From Undaria pinnatifida (Eukaryota; Sar; Phaeophyceae; Laminariales; Alariaceae), in contig JABAKD010000020.1 of assembly GCA_012845835.1 (NCBI GenBank), forward strand, positions 5,292,720-5,356,719: a stretch of 64,000 nt of DNA, in the 5' to 3' direction. The notes beneath the pieces were generated by a model. The model was not told the origin of the DNA and ran no database searches. It saw nothing but the letters and a program-made list of their open reading frames with translations. Both the position numbers and the translations under genes were made by a program. Each line of letters starts with the position of its first letter. Positions within the stretch are counted from its first letter, which is position 1. Shown in pieces: positions 46,901-59,020 of the stretch.

Positions 46901-48299
46901 GCAGGCCGATAGTAGAGAGTTTAAGGGGTTTTGAGCATGCGAGCCCAGGGAAAACGCGGTATGATATATTACGCATGCAACGATCGAGGTATACCTTTTT
47001 TTGGCGAAAATGTTTCCTGAATGACGGGGCTCCTTGACCCAAAATCGTCGGAAAAAAAATAAATAATAGGCCATTTTTTTTTTCAATGGTTCTCGTTGTG
47101 TACCTAGGCCATGTGCGGGTTTTTCCTCCGGGGGTGGCAGTATATTTTTCTCGACCCGAATCAGTTTTGGGTTGAGAAGGGCATGTCTTAAGCTCCCAAA
47201 TTGAGGGGTAGTATTAAGAAAAAAAGTGGTGCACCTCTATCGTCGAACGCGTCGTATACATCGCAAGGTTTGGAGAAAGGCGTTCTATTTTTAACAATTC
47301 GTATGTGAGCTTGGCGAAATGTCGGACGCGACCCATGAAAAACCAGGGGGGGGGGGGGGGGGGGATCGAGCTATATGATTATTAACGATCTGCGGAGGCA
47401 GGAAAATAATCAGACCAAACAAATCGAAACTCAAAAAATGTATGTACCAGGTAAGGCATAAATGTTAGCGTAAAGCTGTAGTTTTTTGTCCTTGTTTATT
47501 GGATTTTTAGTATATATTTTTCTTTTTACTGCTGCGAGACATCGATTTAAAAGAAGCTGGACGCAATGGCTGAGAGAGCAAGTCACATAAAACCTTGATC
47601 TTCTCGTACTTTTTCTGTGAATTTGGATGATTTGAAGGAGTGATCGAAGTTTTGAAGCTGAAAATGCTGGTCATTGATTGCCGGATGACAAAAGCCGAAC
47701 AAAGGGGTCAAATTGGTTGACTTCGATGGCCTAGTGGACGGGAAATCAAGCCTTACAATCAGGGCAAAGAGGGGGTCCGGCGGTGGTGGTGGATGGAAGT
47801 GTCCCTCGGGCGCGGAGAGTCCAGCGGGGCTTCAGTTATCGATGCACACGAAGGAAGAATATAGACCAAGACAAGACCGAGGCAGTAAGGTGCCCTCGGG
47901 ACTGCGCCGGCACGAGACGCAAAAGAGCAACAAGAAGGATACTACTACCTCGAAATGGAACAGGTAGATAGAGTCGATTCCGTGTTTTATTGGGGCTAGG
48001 GGTTAAGAGAGACGACGGCACTTTTATACCCCATATATATAGGGTATCGTGCGACAACAGGCTAGCCCCTAGGAGTGTACCCAAGCCATGCACCTCCTAC
48101 CCAAATCCTTGTATTTTATTATATAGCTCCATGTACACGGTTTGATCCCACCGCGTGCGAAGTTCGAGCTAGGTTAGGGGCTTGGACTTCTGGTCGGGTA
48201 GGGATCTGGTACCAGGTATATCAGTTTACCTTCTAGAGTAGTACATTGAGTAGGAGCGCATGGCTTATCTACACCGCTAGGGGTGAATGATTTCTTTCA
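43946..48299. other. Gene-poor AT-rich DNA with long poly-G runs
   Basis: I see no splice-consistent gene. Notable are 26 consecutive G at 45112-45137, 19 G at 47346-47364, an (AATCG)n tract near 46588-46605, and TACCWGGTA motifs near 44875, 47444 and 48209. An isolated + frame at 47713-47967 (84 codons) has no recognisable domain. Confidence 0.45.
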
Positions 48300-51200
48300 T
48301 CTCGGAGATTGCCGAAGTAGTTTGGACAACAGATGGTGCGAAGTCCAAGAAGAGGTGCGCGACCGAGAGGGAAGTGATTTTTTTTTGTCGGTGTTGGTCA
48401 GTGATTCGGGAAACGCTCTCCTCATGGCTCCCAGTCTTTATGCGTCTCTTCTCGTGGCTTGCTGTCTAGACGCACAGCTGGTATTATTGCTCTAAAAGTA
48501 CACTCGAAGACAAACAAAGCAGAGCTGTGGGCAGCAGCAGAAACAGTGAACGACAGGGAGAGTCCTGCTGGACCACTCCGTCACCTACATTAAAGCCCAT
48601 TTATAATGGCCTTGACGTGACCGTGGCATCTACTATCACCTGGTTTCACCCCATGTTTCACGTCGTCTATAGAACGACTCCATCTACGGAGAGCACTCCA
48701 TAATAATAAGCCACCCTGACTAGTCGTAGATGCAGACCACCTGGCAATCAAAGGATGTCAACGTGAAGCATCCATAAATGGAAAGGGGATCGAAGATGCA
48801 GCTATTCGAAACAAGCGAGAACGAGACCATAGGTTGCCCCACACCTCTTAATGATGAGGCTGAAATGTCTCATCTTGCAAGATATACAATCCTGTGTTGG
48901 AGCTCATAACCGTGAGAGCTCGAGAAAGGGTATGAACCTACGGTACACCCTACGAAAACACGAAGGGCGAGGCCACTGAGCGCAAGGATGCGAAGAGAAA
49001 GAAGAGAGCAAGTGTACAGTATAGACGCGGAAACAATGTCAGAAGGGGAGAAAGGAACACGTGTCACGCTGTGAAGGCCAGACAAAATTAGGGCCCGAAG
49101 CGCGGGGCCGAAGGGGCGGGCAGTCGGGCCATTTGCCGAAAGACAACAGAGAAAGCAGGGAACACTGCCTAAAAGAATGTCAGTCACGCCACATTGGACA
49201 TGGAAAGCAGACGTGGAGCCATCGGTTCAACAGTGAGAAGCAATCAAGACGCGAAGAAATACCCAAGCATCGGGCCATCGGTCGAAAGGCAGAAGAGAAA
49301 GAGCCTGGAACAAGAAAAAACAAAGAACATCTTCCTAAAGATTTGTCAGGGTCCGCAAGGTTGGACCAGGAAAGCTGACGTGGAACCATTGGTCGAAAGG
49401 TAGAGCTATAAAGAACCAGTACGCCGACGTGTAGTGGAAGCAGGGGCCGTAATGTGGGACCTAGGAGGCTAGCGTAAGGCCCTTGGTTGAACTGTAGAAC
49501 GGGAAACCGAGGATACCAAAACAATCGTGAAAGCGCAAAGAAAGACAATACCGACTGAAACAGTGGCTCAGACAACACCGAGATTGTGGTACTAGAAGCG
49601 TGTGATAAACCGAATAGCTGAACCGGGGGGCAACAGCAGAGTACCCTTATAATCTATCTGGATACAGTAGCAGGAAAACGGTAAGAAGTACGTGGTGAGG
49701 TCACCTGGCCAAAGCAATACGCAGACAAGGACGAAACTGAAACGTAGGCACAGAAAGACGGAAGGTACTGTCGGAAGCGGAGAGAGAGTCGACATAATGA
49801 TGACACCTCCTTGGGAGGCTAACTAATGACGGGAACATTGCCAGCAAAACGTAGCGCTCGCGAGGCTATTCAACCAAAACAAAGCAAGCCAAAAATGGGG
49901 TCGACAAGATGCTCGTTCAACTCGAAGCAGCGCTGGGAGTGTCTAGCTCCCGAAAGGAGGTACCGAAGGAACAGCTCTAGAAGACAATACGAAGAAAGCC
50001 GTGGCTAGGTACTATACGTCGGGAACACGGGGTCGCGAGCGTGGAGCAACCCTAACGAGGCAACTGAGAGAGAAAACGCAGGGAAGAACAGAAAGTAGGT
50101 AAGCCGTGTCATAGCGACGCACGACACCCTGAAAAAAGAGGAGTCCATAGCAAGGGACCTTGCGTAGGCTAGCGTAAAGAAAACGAGCAACGCCAGGTAC
50201 GTAGCGAAGGCAATGCTCCTAAAGCAAGTTCGCCGAAAGCATATCGTGAAAAAAGGGGTCAACAGGAAACGACCTATATGAGAGTCGTTCTACGGTAGCC
50301 CCCGCAACTTTTCATTAATGAAATCGCCGGTTTCAAAACCAGCACCTTGTCGCATCTCCTGCAATACGGAGTCCCTCGACACCCCGTCGTCGTGGATCGA
50401 TAGACCTTTGCACACAAGAAAATACATGGGTACTTTTATTTCAATAGTATCCTTCCTTGTGTCGAGCAGCCATGAAACGTACGTTAAAAAAGAAAATCGC
50501 TGGCTTTGGGGGGGGATATCGTAGAATCAGTCGTGGGCTGCGAAGCCAAACTGGGGTCAAAGCGTAGGACCCATGCGACAGGTACGCCAAAAAAAGGCAA
50601 GAGCAAAAGGAGGCCATGAGGGGACGGTCTGTGAACTGCACAGATAGGACGGACTGCAAAGCCACGATTACAAGGCCGGTGTCGTTAAACCCTCTGGGCA
50701 GGTGTGCCGAAAAAATTGAAGAAGAGTGGTCAAGAGAAGTAAGCGCCTGTTAGCTGCAAAGCCAGGACGGAGCGGTCAGTGTCGCCGGACCGTGGGGCCA
50801 CGGGTGCCGAAACAAGAGTAAGATAAAAATTGGTCCAGGGGGAACAGATCCACCGGCTACGAAGCTAGAACGGAGCCCGGCAACAGGGGACTATTGGGAG
50901 GCAGATACGATTAAACAAGAAGGTAGAGGCCAAAGAGAACAGACAAATGGGGTGAAGAGCCAGCACGGGACCGCTAACGTGGGACCTGAAAGGGGCTCTC
51001 GACGTGAAGCCAATGGTCAACAACGTGAGAGCGCACGCATGGCGGTAGCAATAATAGCTGGAATGCCCCACCATTAAGTGGCGGGGCTGTTCTTACTAAG
51101 GTGCAGCAGCGAAGACTTTTTCGTGGGAAAATAAGCATGCCAAGAAGCAAGGGAAGTCCAACAGCAAAGAGAAGTACACGTCAAGGGGCAAGGAAAGTCC

Positions 51201-52100
51201 AACAACAACAAACAGGGAGGTCAAATGACTCGCGAAAACGGAGGGAAACAACGCGGGAAACATCTATGTTATCACCAAGCTTGTAGGGCGAGGTGAAAAC
51301 GAGACGATGGAAGGCCTCAACATGGTACGGAAACGCCATGGTCCGTCGGTATGCACGAAACGTGGGCAGGCTACACCCGGCGGTAGAAAGTTGAAGGGAA
51401 ACAGCCGGGGAAACGGCAGGGACGAACACTCGTCGTACACGGTAGAAAATAAGTATAACAAACTTGGGCACAAGTTCAAGTCCAAATCGGCCAAGGAAGA
51501 TCACCGAAAAACGACCAAATGCACCATACATTGAATGCGGCAAAGAAGACAGAAGGCATACTACTACACTGTACACGTTAACACGTTTTTGGATCCAAAC
51601 CGGTAGGCAGACCTGGAGGGGCCACATTGGAGAGCCACGGGGCGATAACACTGACAACACTGGTACCTACCAGGTATAACTATCTCGGGACCAGTAGGGT
51701 CCAAAGCCAATACGTGCACTATTAATAGACGTTCACGAATAAATTGTCCCAGAAGGAAGGGGAGAAGGCTACTACGGTCGGTCGACAGCCGCTCACAGCT
51801 TTAACCACTAAGGAACAAACATGTCCAGGAATAAGAAGATAAACAATTAATACCCGCGTTGCATGGACGCGAAAGCGGAAAGGTACTCGTTCCGAAAATG
51901 CACGCAGTAGAGGCGGGAGGGTCTACGTCCGAAAATGCACGCACGGCAGAGGCGGGAGGCAATACGCTCTCATCCGACACACAGTGCAGGGAGAAGAAAA
52001 GCCAAGATGAAAAAACCAAGACTAACACGATTTTTCCAACTTATACCGTAAGAACGTCGAAAACGGGGTCGTAACACAACGGAGAGGACCCAGAGACGCT
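48300..52100 (+). repeat. Purine-rich tract of degenerate ~100-bp repeats
   Basis: The + strand is visibly purine-rich. Blocks such as GCTGCGAAGCCA / GACTGCAAAGCCACG / TAGCTGCAAAGCCAGGACG followed by GTGCCGAAA recur about every 100 bp at 50535-51070. CCATCGGTCGAAAGG / CCATTGGTCGAAAGG and AGACGTGGAGCC / TGACGTGGAACC recur upstream. A piece at 49835-49925 matches 31735-31825. No gene is supported; open frames are lysine/arginine/glutamate-rich as expected from purine bias. Confidence 0.55.
50282..50532 (+). mobile_element. MITE-like element, family M, copy 1
   Basis: The left end is GAGTCGTTCTACGGTAGCC and the right end, reverse-complemented, is GACTGATTCTACGATATCC. The internal block TTAATGAAATCGCCGGTTTC then AAAACCAGC is shared with the copies at 53181 and 61708. 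The length is 251 bp. No clear target duplication is seen for this copy. Confidence 0.8.
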
Positions 52101-53180
52101 GCGGAAGAGCACGCACATGGTGCAGACGATTTTTCGGCTGAGAAAGAATCAGACGAAACTGTTACGTTGTCGCGAGCTGATACCATAAGCCGGACAAGGG
52201 GAGGTTCAAATGACGTACAACTCTAAAAATGCTAGCGGGGCGCATGCGCAGCAAGCGAAGGTTAGGCTATTGAGGATCAAGCGAAACTGCCACATGGTTT
52301 CGGGAGTTGGTACTATAAGGAAGCTTTTTGACTAGGAGTGATTCAGCACGTAGCAGCCAGTTTTTGCTGGCGACTTTTCCACTCCGAGGATCCCAACATC
52401 CGTCAGAATATCGTCGTCGGGTGCTTTGTTGTTGGGACATGCGGCAACATCGCGAAAACACACCCACGGGGGGCAGTTCGCTTTTTCGGCGAGAAAAAAT
52501 ATAGGAGGAGACCTGTTTCAGCCTGGAGGCAAATATATGCACTCAATCGTCGTGCAGCACTTACTTAATAACGACCGATTTACACATGGTACGCACGGCG
52601 GACGCGCACGACTTTTTGTACGAGGCTCTTCACTCAGCAGAGGATTCTATGCCAAGCCCGAAAACTTCTCTTTGTTCGTTAGCTCCAAGCTGGGGGGGTA
52701 GATTTCAAGTCATTGTATTACGTCTCCCGACCACAGGGTAGAGGCAAGTGCGAGCAGATAACTCATGCGTGAGACCTCTGAGAAGAGTGAGTTCGCGAGC
52801 GAGAGCGCACAGCAGTCTGCCATCAAGAACGCCAACCAGGTACTACTAGTGGAAAACTGGAGATTTAAGTGCAAAAAACTCTGACGAATAAACCCAAAAT
52901 GACACGTGTATGGCCTGGTTGGGATGCACAAACAAAAATAAGCCAGGTATTATTACTACCATTGCAAAAGAAGAACGACACAACCGGACGTTTTTTTTTT
53001 CGCAGCACACATTATAGTGTAAACTCTCTCTCTGATGAACAAAACTGTTGCCCGGGGTACACAAAACAAGTACCAGGTAGTAAGTAAATGCTATGCTTAT
53101 TATTGCAAACGGCAAATCCGACCATTGCTATTTGTTAAGTAGCCCCGATACATACATCTTACTATTAGCACCGTAGAGCT
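52101..53180. other. Gene-free spacer
   Basis: No exon is recognised. A TACCAGGTA motif lies near 53071. Confidence 0.35.
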
Positions 53181-53442
53181 GACTGCTTCTACGATAGCCC
53201 CCCCCCAAAAAAAAACAGCGCTTTTCTTCAACGAACGTTTCATGGCTTCTCTAGACACGAGGAAGGATGCTATGAAAACAACATTTTATTCACATGTTTT
53301 ATTGTTTGCAAACGACTATCGAACCATGACGTCGGGGGGGGGCAGGCAGGAGCACCATATTTCAGGAGATGAGGACAGCCGCTGGTTTAAAAACCAGCGA
53401 TTTCGTTAAAGAAATGTTGTGCGGGCTGCCGTAGAACGACTC
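53181..53442 (-). mobile_element. MITE-like element, family M, copy 2 (reverse)
   Basis: The ends are GACTGCTTCTACGATAGCC (left) and, reverse-complemented, GAGTCGTTCTACGGCAGCC (right). AGCT on both sides (53177-53180 and 53443-53446) fits a 4-bp target duplication. Internally TTTAAAAACCAGCGATTTCG is the inverse of the family core. It abuts the 5' side of the gypsy element. Confidence 0.85.
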
Positions 53443-53553
53443 AGCTGTACTGTTTTTTTTTTCCCTCTAGGGCTCCTCACAAGAGGATGCTATGGCATTC
53501 CCCTGGGATCGGCGACCCAGTGCCCCCACAGGGCTGCACTGCGCGCCTCAACC

Positions 53554-54158
53554 ATGCCTTCCAAGGACTCGCCCCCCTCGAATTTTAACCCAAAAAAACG
53601 CAAGTGTTCCACGGGAAACGTCGTGTTGTTTTGGCAAACCCCCGCCATTTTTTCGCAATGGACAGCGTCGGCGTTTGCCGTCGACGACGTTTCGTATTCT
53701 CGCGCAGAGAAATTTATAATGGCGGAAAAGGCACGCCTCTTCCACGACAATCATGCACTGGAGCTCATACTGAGCACGTCGGAACCCCAATCGCACAAGC
53801 GCATCGAACGGAGCGTCCGGGGTTTCGACGATGCCCTTTGGGAGCGGGAACGCGAAAACGCTGTTCTCGCTGGGACTTTTGCCAAGTTTTCGTAAAACCT
53901 AGAGATGAAATACCATCTTTTGGGCACTGGTAACAAGCTTGTAGCTGAAGCCAGCCCTTTTGACCAGGTGTGGGGCATTGGCCTCCACGGGCGGACGACT
54001 CCGACACCCATGACCCCCACTTGTGGCGAGGAAAGAACTTGCTCGGGCAGGCTCTTTCTGCCGCCCGCGACCTCCTTCGCCACAATGTTGACGAGTTGGC
54101 ACACCCCTCCTCTTCTCCTCAGTTCTGCACTCCGACATTGTCCGAGGGAATTTTTTAG
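53554..54158 (+). pseudogene. NADAR (YbiA-like) domain upstream of a gypsy protease
   Basis: From the ATG at 53554 the frame gives a basic leader, then TASAFAVDDVSYSRAEKFIM, HKRIERSVRGFDDALWERER and KFS. After an in-frame TAA (53893-53895) the same frame resumes with YHLLGTGNKLVAEASPFDQV then WGIGL. After a small indel near 53985 another frame gives LWRGKNLLGQALSAARDLL. This order matches the NADAR family, including the LVEASPxDxxWGIG and WxGxNLLGxAL signatures, where a conserved Glu and Trp are expected. NADAR proteins are N-glycosidases acting on ADP-ribose-linked or riboflavin-pathway substrates. The second frame continues, past one TAG (54156-54158), directly into the protease. Confidence 0.8.
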
Positions 54159-54900
54159 ATTGACCCCGCATCGCTGACGCGCCTTCGGGTTTCAGCACGT
54201 GCTTGCCCCGGTCTTCCTTCGGAGTTTTCGACCCATTTTTCCGACGCGCCATCGGACCACAGCCCTGATGTGCTGGCTGTCGCCGCTTGCGCCGCGCCCA
54301 CCCCCGCGGACATGCCCCCTCTCCCCAAGCACGACCCCGGCCTCGTCGGAGGCACGATTACGCTCGACGACGCCTCTTTTACCACCAAAACTACCGTGCA
54401 TAGCGGAACCACCGCCTCTGCAGTTTTTGGTTGTGTAGCGCTCCTAGACACTGGATCCCCCCAGACTTTTATCCACCGTGGCGTCTCAGAGCAGATGCCT
54501 GGGGGTGGCGCGGCCGCCGTTAATGGCGAGCAGGGCTCTGCCCCTCGTTCCTGGGGGGGATTCGGCAAATCCGCTCCCCTACGACCTTCGACGAGCGTCC
54601 GCTTGAGCGTCCAATTTTTCCGGGCTGAACAGGCGACGAGCTCTCTCGCCGGGTGGGCCTGCGTCGTTCCGCCCTCAGTTATGTCACACGCGGTGCTCCT
54701 GGAACGTGATAGCTAGATGCGTTTTAATACGCGGCCCTACCGCTCTTTCCCTCCCCGCCCCTCTGACCGGAGAGTTTTCGGGGAGCTGACGCTATCTCAC
54801 CATGCCCCTACGGGTGCATCGGCTTTTTTGTACCCGACCCCCTCGCCCCTGGCGGAGGTTTCCACCTCCGTTGCGATGGCGCCGATCGCGTCACTTTATC
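54159..54900 (+). pseudogene. Retroelement aspartic protease region
   Basis: The frame contains VALLDTGSPQTFIHRG, the D-T/S-G active-site motif, and ends SHAVLLERDS followed by TAG and then MRF. Related proteases have a Trp after the DS, so the TAG (54714-54716) looks like a TGG to TAG change. The frame shifts near 54900. Confidence 0.8.
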
Positions 54901-54928
54901 AGACGAGCCTCAGCTGCTCGCTACAAAC

Positions 54929-56190
54929 TTGGTTCGCAGTAGCGGCCTACCAGCTCTTACACCAGCTCTTGCAGGCCACTATCTCGTCGAAATGTTGCCC
55001 CAGCCGAACCTTCTTCTTGCCGAAGAATATTTTGCCGCTTCAGGGCGACAGGTCCTCCCCATCAGTGACGTGGCCGACCTCGAGCCCGGCGACCTTCTGG
55101 GAGTCGCCCACGCCCCACTGATGCGCGCACCCATTGCCATTTTCCAAAGTACGAACAGTGCACCAGCCGTTTTCCCGCCCACGAACGCGCCTGAGGTGGC
55201 GGCCATTTGGGAACCCTCTCTCGCAGCAGCTACAACCACGGCCTCGCGCTCGCCTGCCCTGCTCGAGCGTTTGACTCCCGAACAAAGAGTTTCGTTCCTG
55301 CGCGTCTGGCACCGCCTGCCGAGGCACCTGCGCAATATAACTTTCGACTTACATAGCCCGGAGTGGACCCCTTCGGCCATCGAGGAACTAGGCGACGTTC
55401 TCTGCGAATTTCCGGATGTTTTTTCCAGCTCCAAAACGGATTTTGACTCCTGCTCTCTGATGCTCTTCGATATTTCGGTACTGGAGGGCAATGCGCTTGT
55501 CACCTCCCGGCCACATCGCATCGACCCGATTTTGGCCAAAGAGGTGGACGCCACCCTCTATCAGTGCCTCGCTGCCGGTCTGATCCAACACTCGACTTCG
55601 CCATACTCGAGCCCCCCAGGTGGTCGTCGAAAAAAAACGGCGGGGTTCGGATCACTGTTAAATAAACTACAAAAAGCTCAACGGCATTAGCAAACTCAGC
55701 CAGCTGCCGGTCCCGCGCGTGGATCGGGTCGTGGACGCCTTGGGCAAGGGATGCGTTTTCTCCCTTTTCGACCTAGTAGTGTCGTCGTTTTACCAGATAA
55801 CCGCCCACAAAGACACAGTTCCACTCAGGGCATTCCGCACCCCCGCTGGCCTTTACGAGTGGCTGATTATGCCTCAGGGCAGCAGCGCATCGCCTGGTTG
55901 GTTTGTGAAGGTGCTCAGCGAGGTTACCAAGGGCTTGGAACAGGTTGCGGCATTCCTGGGCGATGCGATCGCGTTCGGTTCAGACCTGACGACCCAAGTT
56001 AAAACCATCCGTGTCCTCTTCGAGCGACTGCACAAGCACAACCTCAAGCTCTCCGCCTCGAAAGCCAGATTCGGCGCGACGGACGCCGATTTCGTGGGCC
56101 GCTCCATCTCGCCCGCGGGCGTGTGCCCAAACGCTGAGAAAGTGTCGGCTTTGACTCTGATGCCCATGCCCCGCGACCTGAAATAGCTGC
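54929..56190 (+). pseudogene. Reverse transcriptase, frameshifted, catalytic motif altered
   Basis: EFPDVFSSSKTDFDS and AAGLIQHSTSPYSSP are the RT entry region. One or more frameshifts occur near 55620-55670. FSLFDLVVSSFYQITAHKD, AFRTPAGLYEWLIMPQG and VAAFLGDAIAFGS follow. The last corresponds to the YxDD box but reads FLGD, so one catalytic Asp is Gly. The stop TAG after MPRDLK (56184) sits where a Gln or similar codon is expected before LHALLGGLSCYR. Confidence 0.85.
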
Positions 56191-56860
56191 ACGCTCTCCT
56201 AGGTGGCCTTTCGTGCTACCGAATTTTTCTGCTAGATATGTCCAAACGGATTCGACCAATCACGGCCCTGGCGTCAATTTTTTGTCCACGCCGAATATAG
56301 AAGCTATCGTGCGCGATATGCTCGCGGAGCTCGCCGCTTCACCGGTCGTGGTCTTCCCCGATTGGAACGCCGTGGAGGACGGCTCCCGCTCTTTTCGGGG
56401 GTGCTGTGACGCCAGCATTGACGGCTTTGGCGCTACGCTTGGGCAAGAACATCCTGACGGCTCCGTGTGGCCCATTGCTTATGTTAGCCGCGCTACCCTC
56501 GACTCGGAATGACATTGGACGCCGCTCGATTTGGAAGCAGGCAGCATCGTATGGGCGATCAAGCACCTCCGAGGCTACCTTTGGGGTGCGAAGTTTCGCA
56601 TTTTTCTCGGATCCCAAGGCTCTGGAAAATATGGGAAAGGTTGGAGACCACAAGGCGCGAGTCAAGAGGTGGCTCGAGTGCCTCAACGAGTTCGACTACA
56701 CACTCGAGTACCGAAAGGGAAGCGCAAATGGTAATGCTGACTTCCTCTCGCAGTTGCCACAGCCGGCGACTGAGCACGACCGCAGCGGTTTTAGCCGCCT
56801 CACACCCCCGTCGACCACCCCTTCCACATCAGTCCCGGGCATTGGCTTGGGTGGGCTGGT
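56191..56860 (+). pseudogene. RNase H-like domain
   Basis: RSFRGCCDASIDGFGATLGQ, then WPIAYVSRATLDSE, a TGA stop, then WTPLDLEAGSIVWAIKHLRG. After a further shift come VKRWLECLNEFDYTLEYRKG and ADFLSQLP. This is the gypsy RNase H with its tDAS and final ADxLSR-like motifs. A Pro/Ser/Thr-rich spacer follows to about 57330. Confidence 0.8.
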
Positions 56861-57327
56861 GCCCCAACCCGACAGCGCCGTCTTGTGTGGGCTCCCCCGT
56901 ACCTCCACTGATTTTCGCGTTCTTCGTGTGCACGGGCCACGTATGAGGATTGACGACCTTTCCGCTCCCACCGGGAGATTCGCCGCCCGTGTTCCTGCTT
57001 TCGTCGGTACCGGTGATGACCACCTCGGCCGCGCGTCATTTTGGTCTGCCACCGACGCTACTTTCTTCCGGTTCTCGCGATGCCCTCCGGGGCTACTCCG
57101 CCGGAATCACCCCCGCGGGGCCCTACGCCCCCATCGGAGGCTTCGGTGGGACTGCCGCCTACGGACCGCATCTCCACTCGGACGCGCCGAAGAACAGCCG
57201 ATGCAGCCGGTGCTGCGCAGCCTGCCGTTGATTATGGTTTTGGACGCGGCAGGGTTCCCCGGACGTCTCGAGCCCCAACGCCTGTCCCGACGGTACCCAT
57301 CCCGTCTGACCGCGACCGAAAGGAGCT

Positions 57328-59020
57328 TTGGGTGTCCCACGTTCAGGGCTCTCGACCCCTTTGGACCCTGCCACCGCCCCTACGGCCGATTTGGACGCCC
57401 TCGCCGCTGCTGCCAAACTACACTTCAGTGATTCCGCTGCGCGTTGTTCGCACGCCGACTGGGAGAGAGAGCAGCGTGCAGAGCCTACGTGCTACGCTGC
57501 CATACAATACATTCTTCTCGGCCGGCTGTTGGCCTGGCCCACCGAAGGCTTAGCGCGTTTCCTCTCACACCAGCGCCCCTCCTTCTCGGAGATCCAGGAG
57601 CTCGCTGGCAAAGGCCGCCTTCATACTACCGACGAGGACATTGTCCTCCTCGTCCATAATCCATCCCCGGCCCACTATTCCTTACGGCCTGCGGGGCGCG
57701 CGCCTTGCCCTTTGGTCTACGAACCAATCCGAATTTAAGTGCCGCTACTCATGCGCCCTTCGATTATGCAGGCCTGCCATTCGACTGCTTCCTGCCATTT
57801 AGGCACGGCACGCACACTTCGCATGCTCGAGCGTTTCTATTGGTGGATAGGAAATGAGCATATGCACCCGCTGGTGCTTGCGCCATTGCTTGAAATGCCA
57901 AGCGCGGAAGACACCGCGACTGACGGTTCGATGGCCCGTCGTTTCGATTCCCCTCCCTCCGGGGCCGGGCATTGCGGCAAGCGTGGACTATTTTGGGCCA
58001 TTGCCGGTCACGCCCCGGGGTTACACCTATATTTTGCTTTTCACTGACCGCTTTAGCCGTCGTGCGGACATGTTCGGCGTCACCGCCGCTGAATTTACAG
58101 CTGAAGGCACGGCCAACGTCCTTATCAACCGGTACATCTCCCTTTGGGAGTGTCCACGTAGCATCCTTTCGGACAACGGCCTCCAGTTCTGCTCCAAGCT
58201 TTCCCACGTCGTATATGAGCTTCTCGGTGTTTGAAAAATCGCCACCAGCTCCTACCACCCAAGCGGCAACGGTGGTGTAGAGCGCGTGAACCACAAAATG
58301 GCCCGAATGATGGCGATGGTGGTCAACGAGCGCCAAGACGATTGGGATGCGCACTTGCCACACGTGGAGTTCGCCTACAACAATTCGGTCAGCGCCGCCA
58401 CTGGCCTGGCCCCCATCGAGGTTCACATGGGCAGGCTCCCGGGCCTCACTCTCAATATGTTCGACCGCTCCGAGGTTGCCGGCCATCAGAGCCTGGCCCG
58501 CGACCACCTTGCATACCGCGACCTGGCGCCAGAACGCCAACAGCGCGCCAACGACATTGTTCGCGAGATGCATGCCTTAACCATTTCGCGTGTGGAACGG
58601 CGAAACTCAGCCCTCTCCGACGCCTTGCGCCAGGTCTCCAACTTCATTGTGGGTAATTGGGTTTGGCTGTATAACACGGCCTCCACTGTTCACCAAGGCG
58701 CGAAAGCCGGCACGGATGCACAGGTGGTCAAGACCAAATTCGCGCTAAATTGGATGGGGCCCTACAAGATCCTTGCTGTCGTCCCCTGCCCCTCCAGCGA
58801 CACACCTAGCGGTTCTCCCATGGGGGATAAACTCCTCTATTTGGACCTCCCCACAGACATGCCCGGCGCGGGTGCGCACCGCCGCGTCTCCGTCGAGCGC
58901 TGTAAGCCCTGCACCAACCCTCACGACTGCGGCGACATGCTTAAGTACCTTCCCGATGGGTTGACCCAGTACGTGCTCAACAGCTTTACGAAAAAATGTC
59001 CCCCATATCACGTGACCCAA
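57328..59020 (+). pseudogene. Integrase
   Basis: An HHCC zinc finger is split by a frameshift near 57850 (ACHSTASCHLG with ARTLRMLERFYWW; then RWCLRHCLKCQARK). The catalytic core shows all three acidic positions: VDYFGPLP, LSDNGLQF and GGVERVNHK. A TGA lies at 58232-58234. KFALNWMGPYKILAV is the C-terminal GPY/F-type module. Stops at 57736 and 58232 show it is defunct, although 58286-59116 is one open frame. Confidence 0.9.

Noticed and set aside
54979-58573. Long minus-strand ORFs under the gypsy element
   Set aside because: They are shadows of GC-rich coding sequence on the plus strand. The plus frames contain all the family motifs.
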